Source of the DNA: an uncultured Gammaproteobacteria bacterium | GTDB lineage: Bacteria > Pseudomonadota > Gammaproteobacteria > UBA6429 > Thiohalophilaceae | Length of the DNA stretch: 64,000 nucleotides | Assembly: GCA_913064945.1 (NCBI GenBank) | Contig: CAJYAN010000012.1 | Coordinates: 1-64,000 of the forward strand | Reading direction: 5' to 3' | In this document: positions 1-8,538 of the stretch, piece after piece | How the letters are laid out: each line of letters opens with the position of its first letter | How positions within the stretch are numbered: position 1 is the first letter of the stretch | Notes under the pieces: model-generated | Told to the model about the DNA's origin: nothing | The model's database searches: none | The model's input: the letters and a program-made list of their open reading frames with translations, nothing else | Program-made: the position numbers and the translations under genes

Positions 1-39
1 GATACCGCAGTAATATGAATGCTGTTTAGTGTAGAATTT

Positions 40-118
40 CATTGAGCTTTCTCCTTTTGGGTTTCGTCGCCTTCCAGTTTAGTCAATAACGACTAAGCTG
101 GAGGGAGAAGGCTCAATG
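40..118. repeat. Long imperfect hairpin at the end of an upstream cassette
   Basis: Two nested inverted repeats are visible. The outer arms (40-54 and 104-118) match over 15 bases with one mismatch. The inner arms (about 70-84 and 91-104) match closely around a 6-base loop at 85-90. No gene is recognisable in bases 1-117. The hairpin lies just before the first attC-like site, so it probably belongs to the 3' part of a preceding integron cassette, either as a transcription terminator or as a structured non-coding segment. A degenerate second attC is an alternative, but no clear core boxes were seen. Confidence 0.5.
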
Positions 119-198
119 AGTATCAAGGCACTCCAGTTGACCACCAAAAGCGGTGCTTCGCACACGCTTTTGGGGTCAACTGAGCTTAATCGTTATGG
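118..198 (+). repeat. attC-like recombination site (integron), partly degenerate
   Basis: The central stem is strong: the arm starting AGTTGACC near 136 pairs with the arm ending GGTCAACT near 182 around a short loop at about 152-163, with one unpaired base as expected for an extrahelical position. The right core box reads GTTATGG (192-198), identical to the core box of the next site at 2199-2205. The left core box reads GAGTATC (118-124), where the consensus would end in AAC, so one base appears mutated. The site would close the cassette to its left and lies 38 bp upstream of the gene at 237. Confidence 0.7.
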
Positions 199-236
199 GT
201 ATTTGAAGCAATCAAGACGAGGAATAGAAACTACCA

Positions 237-2123
237 ATGAAGGAAAACAAATTAATAGCTTCAGTTGTATTGTTTCGTGAATTATATGGCGAAGGAAAAG
301 ACATTTACGATGTAATTGGTGCTCTACTCAAGGCTGCAATTAAATTCGAAAATAAGTGGGCATTCAATACAACAGAAGCAACTCAGCTATTAGAGACGAC
401 ATTTGGCTTTATTATCCCTGAGGCAGTTGTTAGCACTACTTTACGAAATCGATTAAAAAATAAAGAAAATTTGTTAAGTCTAGACAATGGAGTTTATTCC
501 CTAACATCTGACAGGCTCGATGAGCCTGTAGAACTATCAGCCGAGCTAAAGAAAGTTCAAGATAACCAGAGCAATATATTTCAAGATCTTATTGCGTATG
601 TGTCGGAACATTCACCAACTCTCATCAAGGAAGAAGAGCATTCTGAAATAATCGATAGCTTTTGTGAATATCTTTTAGATAATGAAACAACTGGAAAATG
701 TTCCAATTTAATAAGTTCGTTTATTATTGAAATGCAAAACCATCCTGGTTTCAAGGATGCACTAAATGCAGTTAGAGAAGGATTTGTGATCTATAATGGT
801 GTTAGGTACACATCAAACTTAAATGATCTAGGCACATGGAAAAATGAGTTAACAATATATTTAGATACTGAACATCTATTCAATGCCGCCGGCTATAATG
901 GGCTCCTTTTTAAGCAATTATTCGACGACTTTATTACGCTAGTAAAAGAAATAAATGGTTCAGGAAAAAAATATATCTTCCTGAAATACTTTAAGGAATG
1001 CAAGGAAGAAGTTGAGGGCTTCTTTCATGTGGCAGAGCTGATATCTGAGGGTAAACAGGTCTTAAATCCCTCTAAAACTGCAATGGTAGAAATTTTAGAT
1101 GGCGCTCAAGGTAGAGCTGATATTTTAGAAAAAAAGGCTCTTTTATACTCTGAACTTGATAAAAAAAGAATTACGATAGAAGAGCAGAATAATTTTCACG
1201 ATGAATATCAATACGTAGTCGAGGGCCAAAAAGTAATTGATGATTTACGTGAAGAGGCCAGAAAAAATAATCGACCTTTTGATGAAGAAAAGTGCAGCCA
1301 TCTTCTTAAGTTGTTTACGAAGATAAATTGCTTACGCAAAGGAGAAAATGCAAAGGCCTTCGAAGAAATTGGATATATTTTGATGTCAGGCAAAAGCTAC
1401 ACTCAGTACTTGGCTTTCAATCCTAATATTAGGGAAAGTGACCGCGATATTCCATTTGCGACAGATCTAGAATTTCTTACAAATCGTTTTTGGTTTAAGC
1501 TCAAGAAGGGTTTGAATGATGATGCATATATACCAAAATCATTAGACGTTGTCGCAAAAGCACAAGTAGTCCTATCGTCTCAAATTATCAACTCCGTCTC
1601 TGAAAAATACGACTCTTTTAAGCAACGGTTGGATGCTGGCAAAATATCACATAAAGATGCGGAATATATTTATCATGAACTCCGTAGTAAAGTGACTACT
1701 CCAGAGAGTATTACTCCAGAAACTGTTGAAGATAAATTGGCGTTTTTAAGCCATGAAGACTATGAGATACACTTAAGAGAAAAAAGTGCGCTCGAAAAAC
1801 GTGCGGATGAGGGAGATGCCGCCAAGGAAAGGTTGGCGCAAATTGAAAAGGAACAATCTGACAAGCTGAGACTTAAAGTAATATCAAAGGCTAATTTTGA
1901 GCGTAATATTTCTTGGGCACTATTTATTGCCCTCATCCTATTATTTATTGGACTCGTAATTTATAGCGTAAACTCGTTACGGATCGATTCAGACTCCCCG
2001 CTAACAGTAGTTGGCATGGTTATATCACTTTTACTAAGTATGTTCGCATTTTTAAAGATAAAAAAAGTTAAGAAATTTATTGATGGTAGGTATGAAAAAA
2101 AATTAAAAAATGTATCTAGATAG
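237..2123 (+). CDS. Integron cassette gene: 628-residue protein of unknown function with C-terminal membrane anchor
   Basis: I do not recognise this as a named family. Residues 1-90 look like a helical or winged-helix region (GFIIPEAVV near 57-65). Residues 206-300 begin with IYLDTEHLF (Asp210) and contain regularly spaced acidic residues (around Glu256 and Asp295), and ATDLEF follows at 408-413. That spacing is reminiscent of a PIN-like nuclease core, but this is inference. Residues 330-550 are helical and charged. Two membrane segments lie near 559-580 and 588-607, with a lysine-rich tail. The start is ATG with GAGGAA at 219-224. The gene is much more A+T-rich than the chromosome to its right and is flanked by attC sites in the normal cassette orientation, which implies acquisition as a cassette. 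A phage-defence role is possible but not shown. Confidence 0.85.
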   Translation: MKENKLIASVVLFRELYGEGKDIYDVIGALLKAAIKFENKWAFNTTEATQLLETTFGFIIPEAVVSTTLRNRLKNKENLLSLDNGVYSLTSDRLDEPVELSAELKKVQDNQSNIFQDLIAYVSEHSPTLIKEEEHSEIIDSFCEYLLDNETTGKCSNLISSFIIEMQNHPGFKDALNAVREGFVIYNGVRYTSNLNDLGTWKNELTIYLDTEHLFNAAGYNGLLFKQLFDDFITLVKEINGSGKKYIFLKYFKECKEEVEGFFHVAELISEGKQVLNPSKTAMVEILDGAQGRADILEKKALLYSELDKKRITIEEQNNFHDEYQYVVEGQKVIDDLREEARKNNRPFDEEKCSHLLKLFTKINCLRKGENAKAFEEIGYILMSGKSYTQYLAFNPNIRESDRDIPFATDLEFLTNRFWFKLKKGLNDDAYIPKSLDVVAKAQVVLSSQIINSVSEKYDSFKQRLDAGKISHKDAEYIYHELRSKVTTPESITPETVEDKLAFLSHEDYEIHLREKSALEKRADEGDAAKERLAQIEKEQSDKLRLKVISKANFERNISWALFIALILLFIGLVIYSVNSLRIDSDSPLTVVGMVISLLLSMFAFLKIKKVKKFIDGRYEKKLKNVSR

Positions 2124-2142
2124 TAATGTGTGAATACATTAC

Positions 2143-2205
2143 CCATAACAAATCGCTCAACAGCGGACGCTCCTTACGTCGCGCCTGTTAGCTCAACCGT
2201 TATGG
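2143..2205 (+). repeat. attC recombination site closing the 628-residue cassette
   Basis: The 63-bp site starts 20 bp after the stop codon. Its outer core boxes CCATAAC (2143-2149) and GTTATGG (2199-2205) are perfect reverse complements. Inside, CTCAACAG on the left side pairs with CTGTTAGC on the right with unpaired bases, around a GC-rich apical stem (GACGC / GCGCC). This is the architecture of integron attC sites: R'', L'', loop, L', R'. The orientation puts the integrase and attI to the left of the window. Confidence 0.85.
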
Positions 2206-2224
2206 TTATAAAAGGAAATTTCTT

Positions 2225-2305
2225 GTGAGTTTAAAAATTATTATTGCTGGTGCTTTTTTATCAACTTTTATTACCCAACAAGCACATTTACTAAACGGGT
2301 CGTAG
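2225..2305 (+). pseudogene. Truncated start of a terminal cassette gene
   Basis: Directly after the attC, a GTG codon preceded by AAAGGAAAT opens a 26-codon frame. Its product begins VSLKIIIAGAFLSTFI, which looks like the start of a signal peptide or membrane segment, and it stops at TAG (2303-2305). The last codons run into the hairpin assigned to the end of the bat operon, so the reading frame is probably cut by the cassette/chromosome junction near 2290-2297. It may also be a genuine very short gene, but no complete domain is present. Confidence 0.4.
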
Positions 2306-2358
2306 TGATTTTATCGTAGCCAACTTTAGTTTTGGTCAAAATTAAACCACCACGACCC
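2297..2358 (-). terminator. Possible terminator of the bat operon
   Basis: The arms CACCACGACCC (2348-2358) and GGGTCGTAGTG (2297-2307) can pair with a single G-T wobble, and AATTTT/AAAAT stretches can extend the stem inward. The hairpin lies immediately after the batD stop codon, and on the minus strand it is followed by a short T-containing stretch. The loop is long for an intrinsic terminator, so the assignment is tentative. It also marks the chromosomal side of the cassette-array junction. Confidence 0.4.
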
Positions 2359-2360
2359 CT

Positions 2361-4115
2361 TTAGGGATAAAGCGGCGCAAGGCTTTCTTCTTCTACTTGC
2401 TTACCTGGCTGTTGTTTACTGACGTTTTGAATCGCTTCCCATAGTATTTTACCCTTCCAGTTTGCTGCTGATGGACTGTAAAGCACCTGGTTTAAGGCTT
2501 TTATTTGCGAAGAGGCGGGTTCACCGAGTTTTTCAGCCAGGTCACTCAATGACGTTATCGTTTGCTCCGGAAAGCGTGCTGCCGCCCATTTTAATAAGGC
2601 TGTTTTCACGTCTTGTGGATCGCCCTGTTCACAGGTGAGTTCGAGATTTTTCTCGATATATTTCAGGGTTTCCTGTTTTTCTGCTTTCGCCTTCACCGGG
2701 TTATGATTTTTCGGCTGCTTTTTATTTCTCAGCTGAACGAGTATCAGTACCACGAGTGTTACCAGCCAGCCTAAAGCCAGAAACGCACTCAACCAGGGCC
2801 AGAAGCCCGGCTGGGTTTTGTTATCGATTTTCACATTCGCAATTGCTGTCGAATCCTGCGCTGGCGCTGCTGTACTGTTCGCCTGCGGTGCATTCTGCGC
2901 GACCGGCGGGGTTGTTGCTGTGTTATCACTACTGGCGATTGCGGGCAGGACTTCGATCTTGCGCTGTGGAATTGTGGCGGTCTCTGCCTTGTGCGTTCTG
3001 GTGTTCCACCAGTGTAGTGTGATGGCTGGAATGACATAGTGGCCTGGTCGACTGGCGATCATGGCCATTTTTTCCACACGGACACCGGTAATACCGCTGT
3101 CAGCATTGTTATCTTCTAAACCGGCCTGGTCGGGATAGACCTTAAAGCCTGCGGGGGTTGACCTTATGATCTTTGGTAGTTGTGCAGCGGTCAGGCCTTC
3201 GGCCGTTAGCGTCACCGTGCGTGTAATGGCGTCCCCAACGTGAAATTTTGACGGGTCCTGGCTCCACGCATCCTGTAGCTGGATCCTGGTGGCCGGTAAC
3301 CAGCGACTCGCCTGCTGACCGGGCGGGATCGGTTTTACATCGATGTCCACGGCCTCGGAGCGCAGGCGTTTGGTCTGGCCAAACTGCTGAAAAATATTCA
3401 TCCCGAAACCCGGTGACTGGATGACCTGACCATCGAACGTCACTGGCGAGATCCGTAGCCTGCCACTCTGTTGCGGAAAAATCGCATAGCGTCGTTCCAC
3501 TACCTGGTAGGCACGGCCAAGGTAATTCGTATCAAAGCGCTGGTCCTTGCCGAGTTTCTTGATAACCGCATCGGCATCGCTCAATTTTGGTTCCGTCAGG
3601 CTGGCGTTGTTGACATTGGTGGCAATATAGACCTTCACGGTATACAGGATCTGAGCCTGTACATACGCCTGTTTGGGTTCTACCTTGACCTGCAGGAAAA
3701 TATCCGACGCCACGTTACCCGCACGCGAAGTTTGCGCCGGGCTGACATGGATGGTCACGGCATTGCTGTGATCGGTACCAAAGGCTATCGACGGTATTGT
3801 GATCTGGCCCTCACGTTTTGGCATTAAGGTCAGTGACCAGAGTTTCTGACTGCTGATACTGCCGTTAATGATTTGCATATTACTGCTCTGGTTGCGACTG
3901 AGAATATCAAAGTCCTTTTGCAGCGGGCCAAAATCCGGGTCGTCATCGGGGCTGCCCTGGACATTCAGTGTCAGCTGTACCGATTCACCGGCATTGAGTT
4001 GTGTGCGGTCGACGCTGGCCGTAATCGTGGCGGCGGAGACCATTCCCATTAGCATCATCATCATGATACCAAGCAGGAACCTGTTGAGCTGTCGTATCGT
4101 CGTTACTCTTACCAT
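2361..4115 (-). CDS. batD: BatD-like periplasmic/membrane protein
   Basis: This 584-residue protein begins with an N-terminal signal sequence (hydrophobic Met-rich stretch near residues 12-28). A long beta-rich extracytoplasmic region starts TITASVDRTQLNAGESV, which is typical of BatD (oxygen-tolerance protein family). A low-complexity Ala/Thr/Gln stretch follows near 390-425, then one membrane segment (WPWLSAFLALGW...) and a cytoplasmic tail. BatD family proteins are encoded with MoxR ATPases and VWA-domain proteins, and the complex is linked to envelope stress or protein maturation; the exact substrate is unknown. It is the last gene of a six-gene operon and its start overlaps the stop of the preceding VWA-TPR gene by 7 bases. 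Confidence 0.85.
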   Translation of the reverse strand: MVRVTTIRQLNRFLLGIMMMMLMGMVSAATITASVDRTQLNAGESVQLTLNVQGSPDDDPDFGPLQKDFDILSRNQSSNMQIINGSISSQKLWSLTLMPKREGQITIPSIAFGTDHSNAVTIHVSPAQTSRAGNVASDIFLQVKVEPKQAYVQAQILYTVKVYIATNVNNASLTEPKLSDADAVIKKLGKDQRFDTNYLGRAYQVVERRYAIFPQQSGRLRISPVTFDGQVIQSPGFGMNIFQQFGQTKRLRSEAVDIDVKPIPPGQQASRWLPATRIQLQDAWSQDPSKFHVGDAITRTVTLTAEGLTAAQLPKIIRSTPAGFKVYPDQAGLEDNNADSGITGVRVEKMAMIASRPGHYVIPAITLHWWNTRTHKAETATIPQRKIEVLPAIASSDNTATTPPVAQNAPQANSTAAPAQDSTAIANVKIDNKTQPGFWPWLSAFLALGWLVTLVVLILVQLRNKKQPKNHNPVKAKAEKQETLKYIEKNLELTCEQGDPQDVKTALLKWAAARFPEQTITSLSDLAEKLGEPASSQIKALNQVLYSPSAANWKGKILWEAIQNVSKQQPGKQVEEESLAPLYP

Positions 4116-6049
4116 GTCTGTTGCCCATCGCTATTATCGGTTGCCTGTCCACTCTGGCGCTGCTGATACTGATATTGAAACTTGCGTCGTAACAGGCCGC
4201 CGGGGTCGTCCGGAATACGACGTAACCACTGTTCATCCGCCTGCTGGCGTTCCTTTTTTTTCCGCGCTTCTTCGCTCATAGGCACCGCCGGTTGTTGTTG
4301 CCCGGCTTTGTCCTGCGCCTGCTGTTCAGCTTTTTGCTGCGCGGCTTTGGCGCGGTCTTTATCTGCTTGATTTTGCTTATCCTGTTGCTTTGCCGCGGCA
4401 GAATTTTCTTTGTCCTTCTGCTCTGATTTTTTATCCGCCTTCGAGGTTTGTTGCTTGCCAGACTGTGACGACTTGTCCTGCCCGGCGGTGGATTTTTTCT
4501 GCTCGTCTTTGTGGTCCTGGTTGTTTTTATTATTCTGGCCGCCTTTGTTGCCCTGCTTGTCTTTGGCGTCTTTTTGTTGATCCTGTTGCTGACCTTGTTG
4601 ATCCTTGTCAGATTTTTTCTGCGGGCCAGACTTGTTATCCTGCTGGTTCTTCTTTTGCTGGTTGTTTTTCTGTTGCTGTTTCTTCAGTTGCTTTTCCACC
4701 TGCTCACGATTGTATCTGGCATCGGCATGTTTCGGATCCATTTTCAATGCCTGATCATAGGCCTTGATGGCGCCCTGCAGGTCACCCATTTTTGCCAGGG
4801 CGTTACCTTTATTATAGAGCGCATCGGGCTTGTCAATGCCGTTTAGCGCCTGCACCGCTTTTTTATATTCACCGTGACGATAATAGGCGGCCGCCTTCCA
4901 CTCGGGATTATGAAATACCTCAGCATCGGGCAGTGGTTTGTTGGTCTTGCCATTCTGAAGTTGTCTGGCGGCCTGCTGATCGGCGCGCTGCCAGAGTTGA
5001 CTCCACTCCATCGCCTGTGCCGGACGTGGTATGGCCGGTAGACAACACATCAATAACACGACCATAACACCACGCCGGAAGGCCAGCGCCGCAAACGGTA
5101 AAATAATCAATAGTAACCATGGTCCTTCTTCCTGCCATTGGTCGGCACTAATGTGAGTGGCTTTGGTTTTAACCTGTAGTGACTGTCCATTGATACCGGA
5201 AAGCAGGTCATTTAGATCGGTATCGTCCGTCGTAATAACGTGATAGCGCCCATGACCTTGCACGGCGAGTTCCTGCAAGTTGGCCGCTTTTAATTTGGGT
5301 ATGACAATACTGCCCTTGCTGTCTGTCACGAAGCCACCACCGGCAATACTAATCGGTGCGCCGTCTTTGGTGCCCACCCCTAAGACGAAGAGTCGATGGC
5401 CCTGCCCCGTAACCTGTGCGGCGAGACTCACTGCTGAGGATGAGCCGATGCCATCCGTTACCAGTAAAATATTGCCATGCGCGACACCCGCCTGTTGCAA
5501 TAATTGCGTTGCCAGTTGTAACGCCTTTCCTGGCTGACTGCCCTGCGCCGGCATCAGGTCGGTTGTTAGCGTTCGATCCAGCGCGATAATCGTATTACTG
5601 TCTTCGGTTAAAGGACTGACCGTAAACGCTTCCCCGGCATACGCAATCAACGCCGTCTGACCCTCCTGACGGCGGCGCAGGATATCGATAATCTTTAGTC
5701 GCGCGCGCGCCAGGCGACTGGGGTTAATATCCTCCGCGTCCATTGAGCGTGACAGGTCCAGTGCAATCACCAACGCCGACTCTTTGCGAAATACCGGCTG
5801 CGGTATTTTCTTCCACACCGGACCTGCCAGCGCCGTGATGCCAAGAAATAGTAACAGCGCGAGTAACAACAGTGGCCAGCGTCGACGCTGTACCCCGGTT
5901 GCGGTTAATAAAAACGGCAGCAGCCGTTGATCGCAGACGGCTCGCCAGCCACGACTGCTATATTTGCTATGCCATAATTGCCAGCATAACCACGCCGCCG
6001 GGATTATGGCCAGCCACCAGTAGGGGCGCAGAAAATGAAATTCACTCAT
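4109..6049 (-). CDS. batB: VWA-domain and TPR protein (BatB/BatC fusion)
   Basis: The 646-residue protein has two N-terminal membrane segments, then a von Willebrand A domain with the MIDAS motif DLSRSMDAED near residue 95. Another membrane segment near 320-345 is followed by a TPR-type region (DALYNKGNALAKMGDLQGA near 410). A remarkable tail of roughly 160 residues is dominated by Gln, Lys, Asp and Asn, and the C-terminus is short and Arg-rich. BatB (VWA) and BatC (TPR) are separate in some bacteria; here one chain carries both. The gene overlaps its neighbours on both sides, which implies translational coupling in the MoxR-bat operon. The polar repeat tail may be disordered and fast evolving. 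Confidence 0.88.
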   Translation of the reverse strand: MSEFHFLRPYWWLAIIPAAWLCWQLWHSKYSSRGWRAVCDQRLLPFLLTATGVQRRRWPLLLLALLLFLGITALAGPVWKKIPQPVFRKESALVIALDLSRSMDAEDINPSRLARARLKIIDILRRRQEGQTALIAYAGEAFTVSPLTEDSNTIIALDRTLTTDLMPAQGSQPGKALQLATQLLQQAGVAHGNILLVTDGIGSSSAVSLAAQVTGQGHRLFVLGVGTKDGAPISIAGGGFVTDSKGSIVIPKLKAANLQELAVQGHGRYHVITTDDTDLNDLLSGINGQSLQVKTKATHISADQWQEEGPWLLLIILPFAALAFRRGVMVVLLMCCLPAIPRPAQAMEWSQLWQRADQQAARQLQNGKTNKPLPDAEVFHNPEWKAAAYYRHGEYKKAVQALNGIDKPDALYNKGNALAKMGDLQGAIKAYDQALKMDPKHADARYNREQVEKQLKKQQQKNNQQKKNQQDNKSGPQKKSDKDQQGQQQDQQKDAKDKQGNKGGQNNKNNQDHKDEQKKSTAGQDKSSQSGKQQTSKADKKSEQKDKENSAAAKQQDKQNQADKDRAKAAQQKAEQQAQDKAGQQQPAVPMSEEARKKKERQQADEQWLRRIPDDPGGLLRRKFQYQYQQRQSGQATDNSDGQQTW

Positions 6050-7052
6050 GCTTCGGACTCCATGAAGCCACGCTGCCTCTTAAGCGGACTAGCAGCAGCA
6101 GACTACTGAACAACAGTGCCACCGCCAGCGGCCAGACATACAGGGCGCTACGCGGACGAAAAGTCTGTTCGCCTTTTTTGACCGGTTCCAGCTTATCCAG
6201 TAACTTGTAAATTCCTTCTAACGAGTGTGTATCGCGGGCGCGAAAATACTGGCCACCGGTTTTTTTGGCGATCGCGGTCAGGGTTTTTTCATCCAGGTCT
6301 GCTGAAGGATTGACACGCTGACGACCAAAAAAAGATCGCACTACCATCGAATCTGCACCAATACCAATGGTATAGATTTTCAGCCCTTCTTCGGCGGCCA
6401 GTTCAGCGGCCTTGACCGGTTCGACCTCGCCAGCGGTGTTGGCACCATCGGTCAAAAGGATCAGGACCCGGCTTTTGATGTCTTTATTACGTAATCGCTT
6501 CACGGCCAGCCCAATCGCATCGCCAATTGCCGTCTCTTTACCCGCCAGGCCGATCTGCGCTTCATCCAGCAGTGTCGCCACGGTCTTACGGTCAAACGTT
6601 AACGGTGTCTGTAAATAGGCCTGTGTACCAAACAGGATCAGCCCCAGCCGATCACCGACACGGCGACGTATAAATTCACCCGCCACCGCTTTTATGGCCT
6701 GCAGGCGATTCACGGTACTCCCGTTTAATTCAAAGTCTTTGGTCGCCATGCTGCCGGAGAGATCCACGGCTAACATCAGGTCACGGCCACTGATCGGTAG
6801 CTCGATCGCCTCGCCGAGCCACTGCGGACGTGCCGCAGCAAGTACCAAAAACCCCCAGGCCAGCAGGGCCAGCCAGAACGACCAACGTCCAGCCGGCAGT
6901 GTGTTACCACCTGCCGATGCCCGGCGAAATGTGGCATAAAAGGGTACGCGCAGGGCCTCCTCCTGGGGACTCGCACTGGCGGGTAGCCACCAGCGTACCA
7001 GCAGTGGTAACGGCAGTAGTAGAAAAACCCAGGGCCAGGCAAAATCGATCAT
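6042..7052 (-). CDS. batA: VWA-domain membrane protein, BatA-like
   Basis: The 336-residue protein has N-terminal hydrophobic segments (WPWVFLLLPLPLLVRWWLP, then one near residue 60). Its von Willebrand A domain has a complete MIDAS (AVDLSGSMATKDF near 93-106, then LILFGTQAYLQTPLT and LLTDGANTAGE). A C-terminal membrane helix lies near residues 305-322. The VWA domain probably faces the periplasm and binds a metal-dependent partner. It is encoded between the DUF4381 gene and the VWA-TPR gene with 4- and 8-base overlaps. The residue pattern and order match BatA of the MoxR-associated operons. Confidence 0.88.
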   Translation of the reverse strand: MIDFAWPWVFLLLPLPLLVRWWLPASASPQEEALRVPFYATFRRASAGGNTLPAGRWSFWLALLAWGFLVLAAARPQWLGEAIELPISGRDLMLAVDLSGSMATKDFELNGSTVNRLQAIKAVAGEFIRRRVGDRLGLILFGTQAYLQTPLTFDRKTVATLLDEAQIGLAGKETAIGDAIGLAVKRLRNKDIKSRVLILLTDGANTAGEVEPVKAAELAAEEGLKIYTIGIGADSMVVRSFFGRQRVNPSADLDEKTLTAIAKKTGGQYFRARDTHSLEGIYKLLDKLEPVKKGEQTFRPRSALYVWPLAVALLFSSLLLLVRLRGSVASWSPKHE

Positions 7053-7552
7053 CGCCGACTCCGTTTCTGCCGGGCTAAGGCCGCGGTCCAGTGTTCACAT
7101 AACGCCAGTAATGCCTCGGCGTCGATGTTAGCCGCACGCTGATATGGCCCGCTAAGTAATGCCTGGCCCGTTGTATCGCTAAAACGTGTTGTGGTCTTAC
7201 TGCTTGCCAGGCCTTGATCAAGGAATGCCAGCCAGTCCCGGCCCGTTAGACCGGCGACCTCGTAGCGCGGATAGTTCGTCAGACACACGCGACGTAAATA
7301 GATGGATAATTGTCGTATCAGTTCGTGCGCGTCACGCCCCTGTGTATAGGCCTGTTTTATTTTGCGTAGCTCCTGTTGTGCGACCCGTTGCACAATACGC
7401 CTTTGCCGGTATCGATAAACGATGACCGCCACCGCCAGCAACACAAGCATTGCCGCCCCCACCATCCACCAGCCCGGTGCAGGCGGCCACCAGTCAATAT
7501 TTTTCGGCAGATGGATATCATGCAATAGCAGAGAATTTGTTGCGCTGGTCAT
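7049..7552 (-). CDS. DUF4381-family single-pass membrane protein
   Basis: The 167-residue protein has an N-terminal stretch ending DIHLPKNIDWWPPAPGWW and then one membrane helix (MVGAAMLVLLAVAVIVYRY). The cytoplasmic helical domain contains LRRVCLTNYPRYEVAGLTGRDWLAFLD, a hallmark of the DUF4381 proteins found in MoxR-bat operons. It overlaps the DUF58 gene by 4 bases (ATGA) and batA by 4 bases. No enzymatic function is known for the family; a structural or adaptor role beside the MoxR ATPase and VWA proteins is inferred from context. Confidence 0.82.
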   Translation of the reverse strand: MTSATNSLLLHDIHLPKNIDWWPPAPGWWMVGAAMLVLLAVAVIVYRYRQRRIVQRVAQQELRKIKQAYTQGRDAHELIRQLSIYLRRVCLTNYPRYEVAGLTGRDWLAFLDQGLASSKTTTRFSDTTGQALLSGPYQRAANIDAEALLALCEHWTAALARQKRSRR

Positions 7553-8538
7553 TTGCGTCTTAGTCTCAAGGCATCAGCCAGGCGCTGTTGCGGAGAATCG
7601 GTCGTCGCACATTCGAGATAATACATCCCATGACGTCGACATAAATTTTGTATCTCGTCCCGGTGCTGCTGAAACCTTTCCTCATGGCTGTTACAGACTG
7701 CTGCATCACTGGTATTCAATAGCAGGGTATTTTGTCCATCACTTATAGGATAAAGCCCGTTGGGTGGTAGCTGACTTTCCAGGGGGTCGTAAAAAAATAT
7801 CAGCATGACATCATTGTGACGTGCCAGGTGCATCAGATGCGATTCGGCCTGCTGCCCGAGGTTTCGAAAATCACTGAGTAGAACAACCAGGCTTCCCGGC
7901 CTGGCAACGCGCCGCAGACGAATTAACGCCTGTAATGCCGTACCATTTTGTGGCAGATTTTCTTTCGTTGCGCTCCAGGCAGGATGATGGCTTAACTGTT
8001 TAATGAAATGTAACACCGCACGGTCACTGCGCTGGGGACGGAGTTCTTCGTGACGTTGCTCTGAAAAAATCAGGCCGCCCAGTCGATCACCCTGTTGAAT
8101 TGCACTCCACGCCAGCAGGGCGGCAGCCTTGGATGCCTGCACGGCCTTAAAGACTCCACGTGTGGCAAAAAACATCGGTTGTCGCAAATCCACCCACATC
8201 AGTACCGCACGTTCACGTTCCTCACGAAAGACTTTGGTATGTGTGTCACCGGTACGCGCCGTCACCCGCCAGTCGATGTTCCGAATATCATCACCGGGCT
8301 GGTACATACGTGATTCTTCAAAGTCCATGCCACGGCCCTTGAAGGGTGACAGATAGCCTCCACTTTGTGGCGCCAGAATTTTAATAGCCTTAAGGGAAAT
8401 ACTTTCGGCCTGTTGACGAAGGGCGATCAGGCTCCGACTACTTACACGCACCAAATTATCGGCTGGCGAATCGTCTGCTGACTCTGCCGCGACAGGGGAT
8501 CGAAAAAAATATTTTTTTAGCGAGGCTAAACCCGGCAT
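7549..8538 (-). CDS. DUF58 domain protein
   Basis: The 329-residue protein lacks membrane segments and carries the DUF58 signature: GRGMDFEESRMYQPGDDIRNIDW near residues 68-90, followed by RTGDTHTKVFREERER. The C-terminal half folds like a VWA domain in this family (VWVDLRQPMFF, LLSDFRNL). DUF58 proteins are nearly always encoded next to MoxR AAA+ ATPases and are thought to be their client or adaptor. The start codon overlaps the moxR stop (TAATG) and the end overlaps the DUF4381 gene, so the operon order is moxR, DUF58, DUF4381, batA, batB, batD. Confidence 0.9.
   Translation of the reverse strand: MPGLASLKKYFFRSPVAAESADDSPADNLVRVSSRSLIALRQQAESISLKAIKILAPQSGGYLSPFKGRGMDFEESRMYQPGDDIRNIDWRVTARTGDTHTKVFREERERAVLMWVDLRQPMFFATRGVFKAVQASKAAALLAWSAIQQGDRLGGLIFSEQRHEELRPQRSDRAVLHFIKQLSHHPAWSATKENLPQNGTALQALIRLRRVARPGSLVVLLSDFRNLGQQAESHLMHLARHNDVMLIFFYDPLESQLPPNGLYPISDGQNTLLLNTSDAAVCNSHEERFQQHRDEIQNLCRRHGMYYLECATTDSPQQRLADALRLRRK

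Noticed and set aside
3471-3827. Open frame opposite batD
   Set aside because: Antisense shadow of a well-supported gene, with no recognisable domain.
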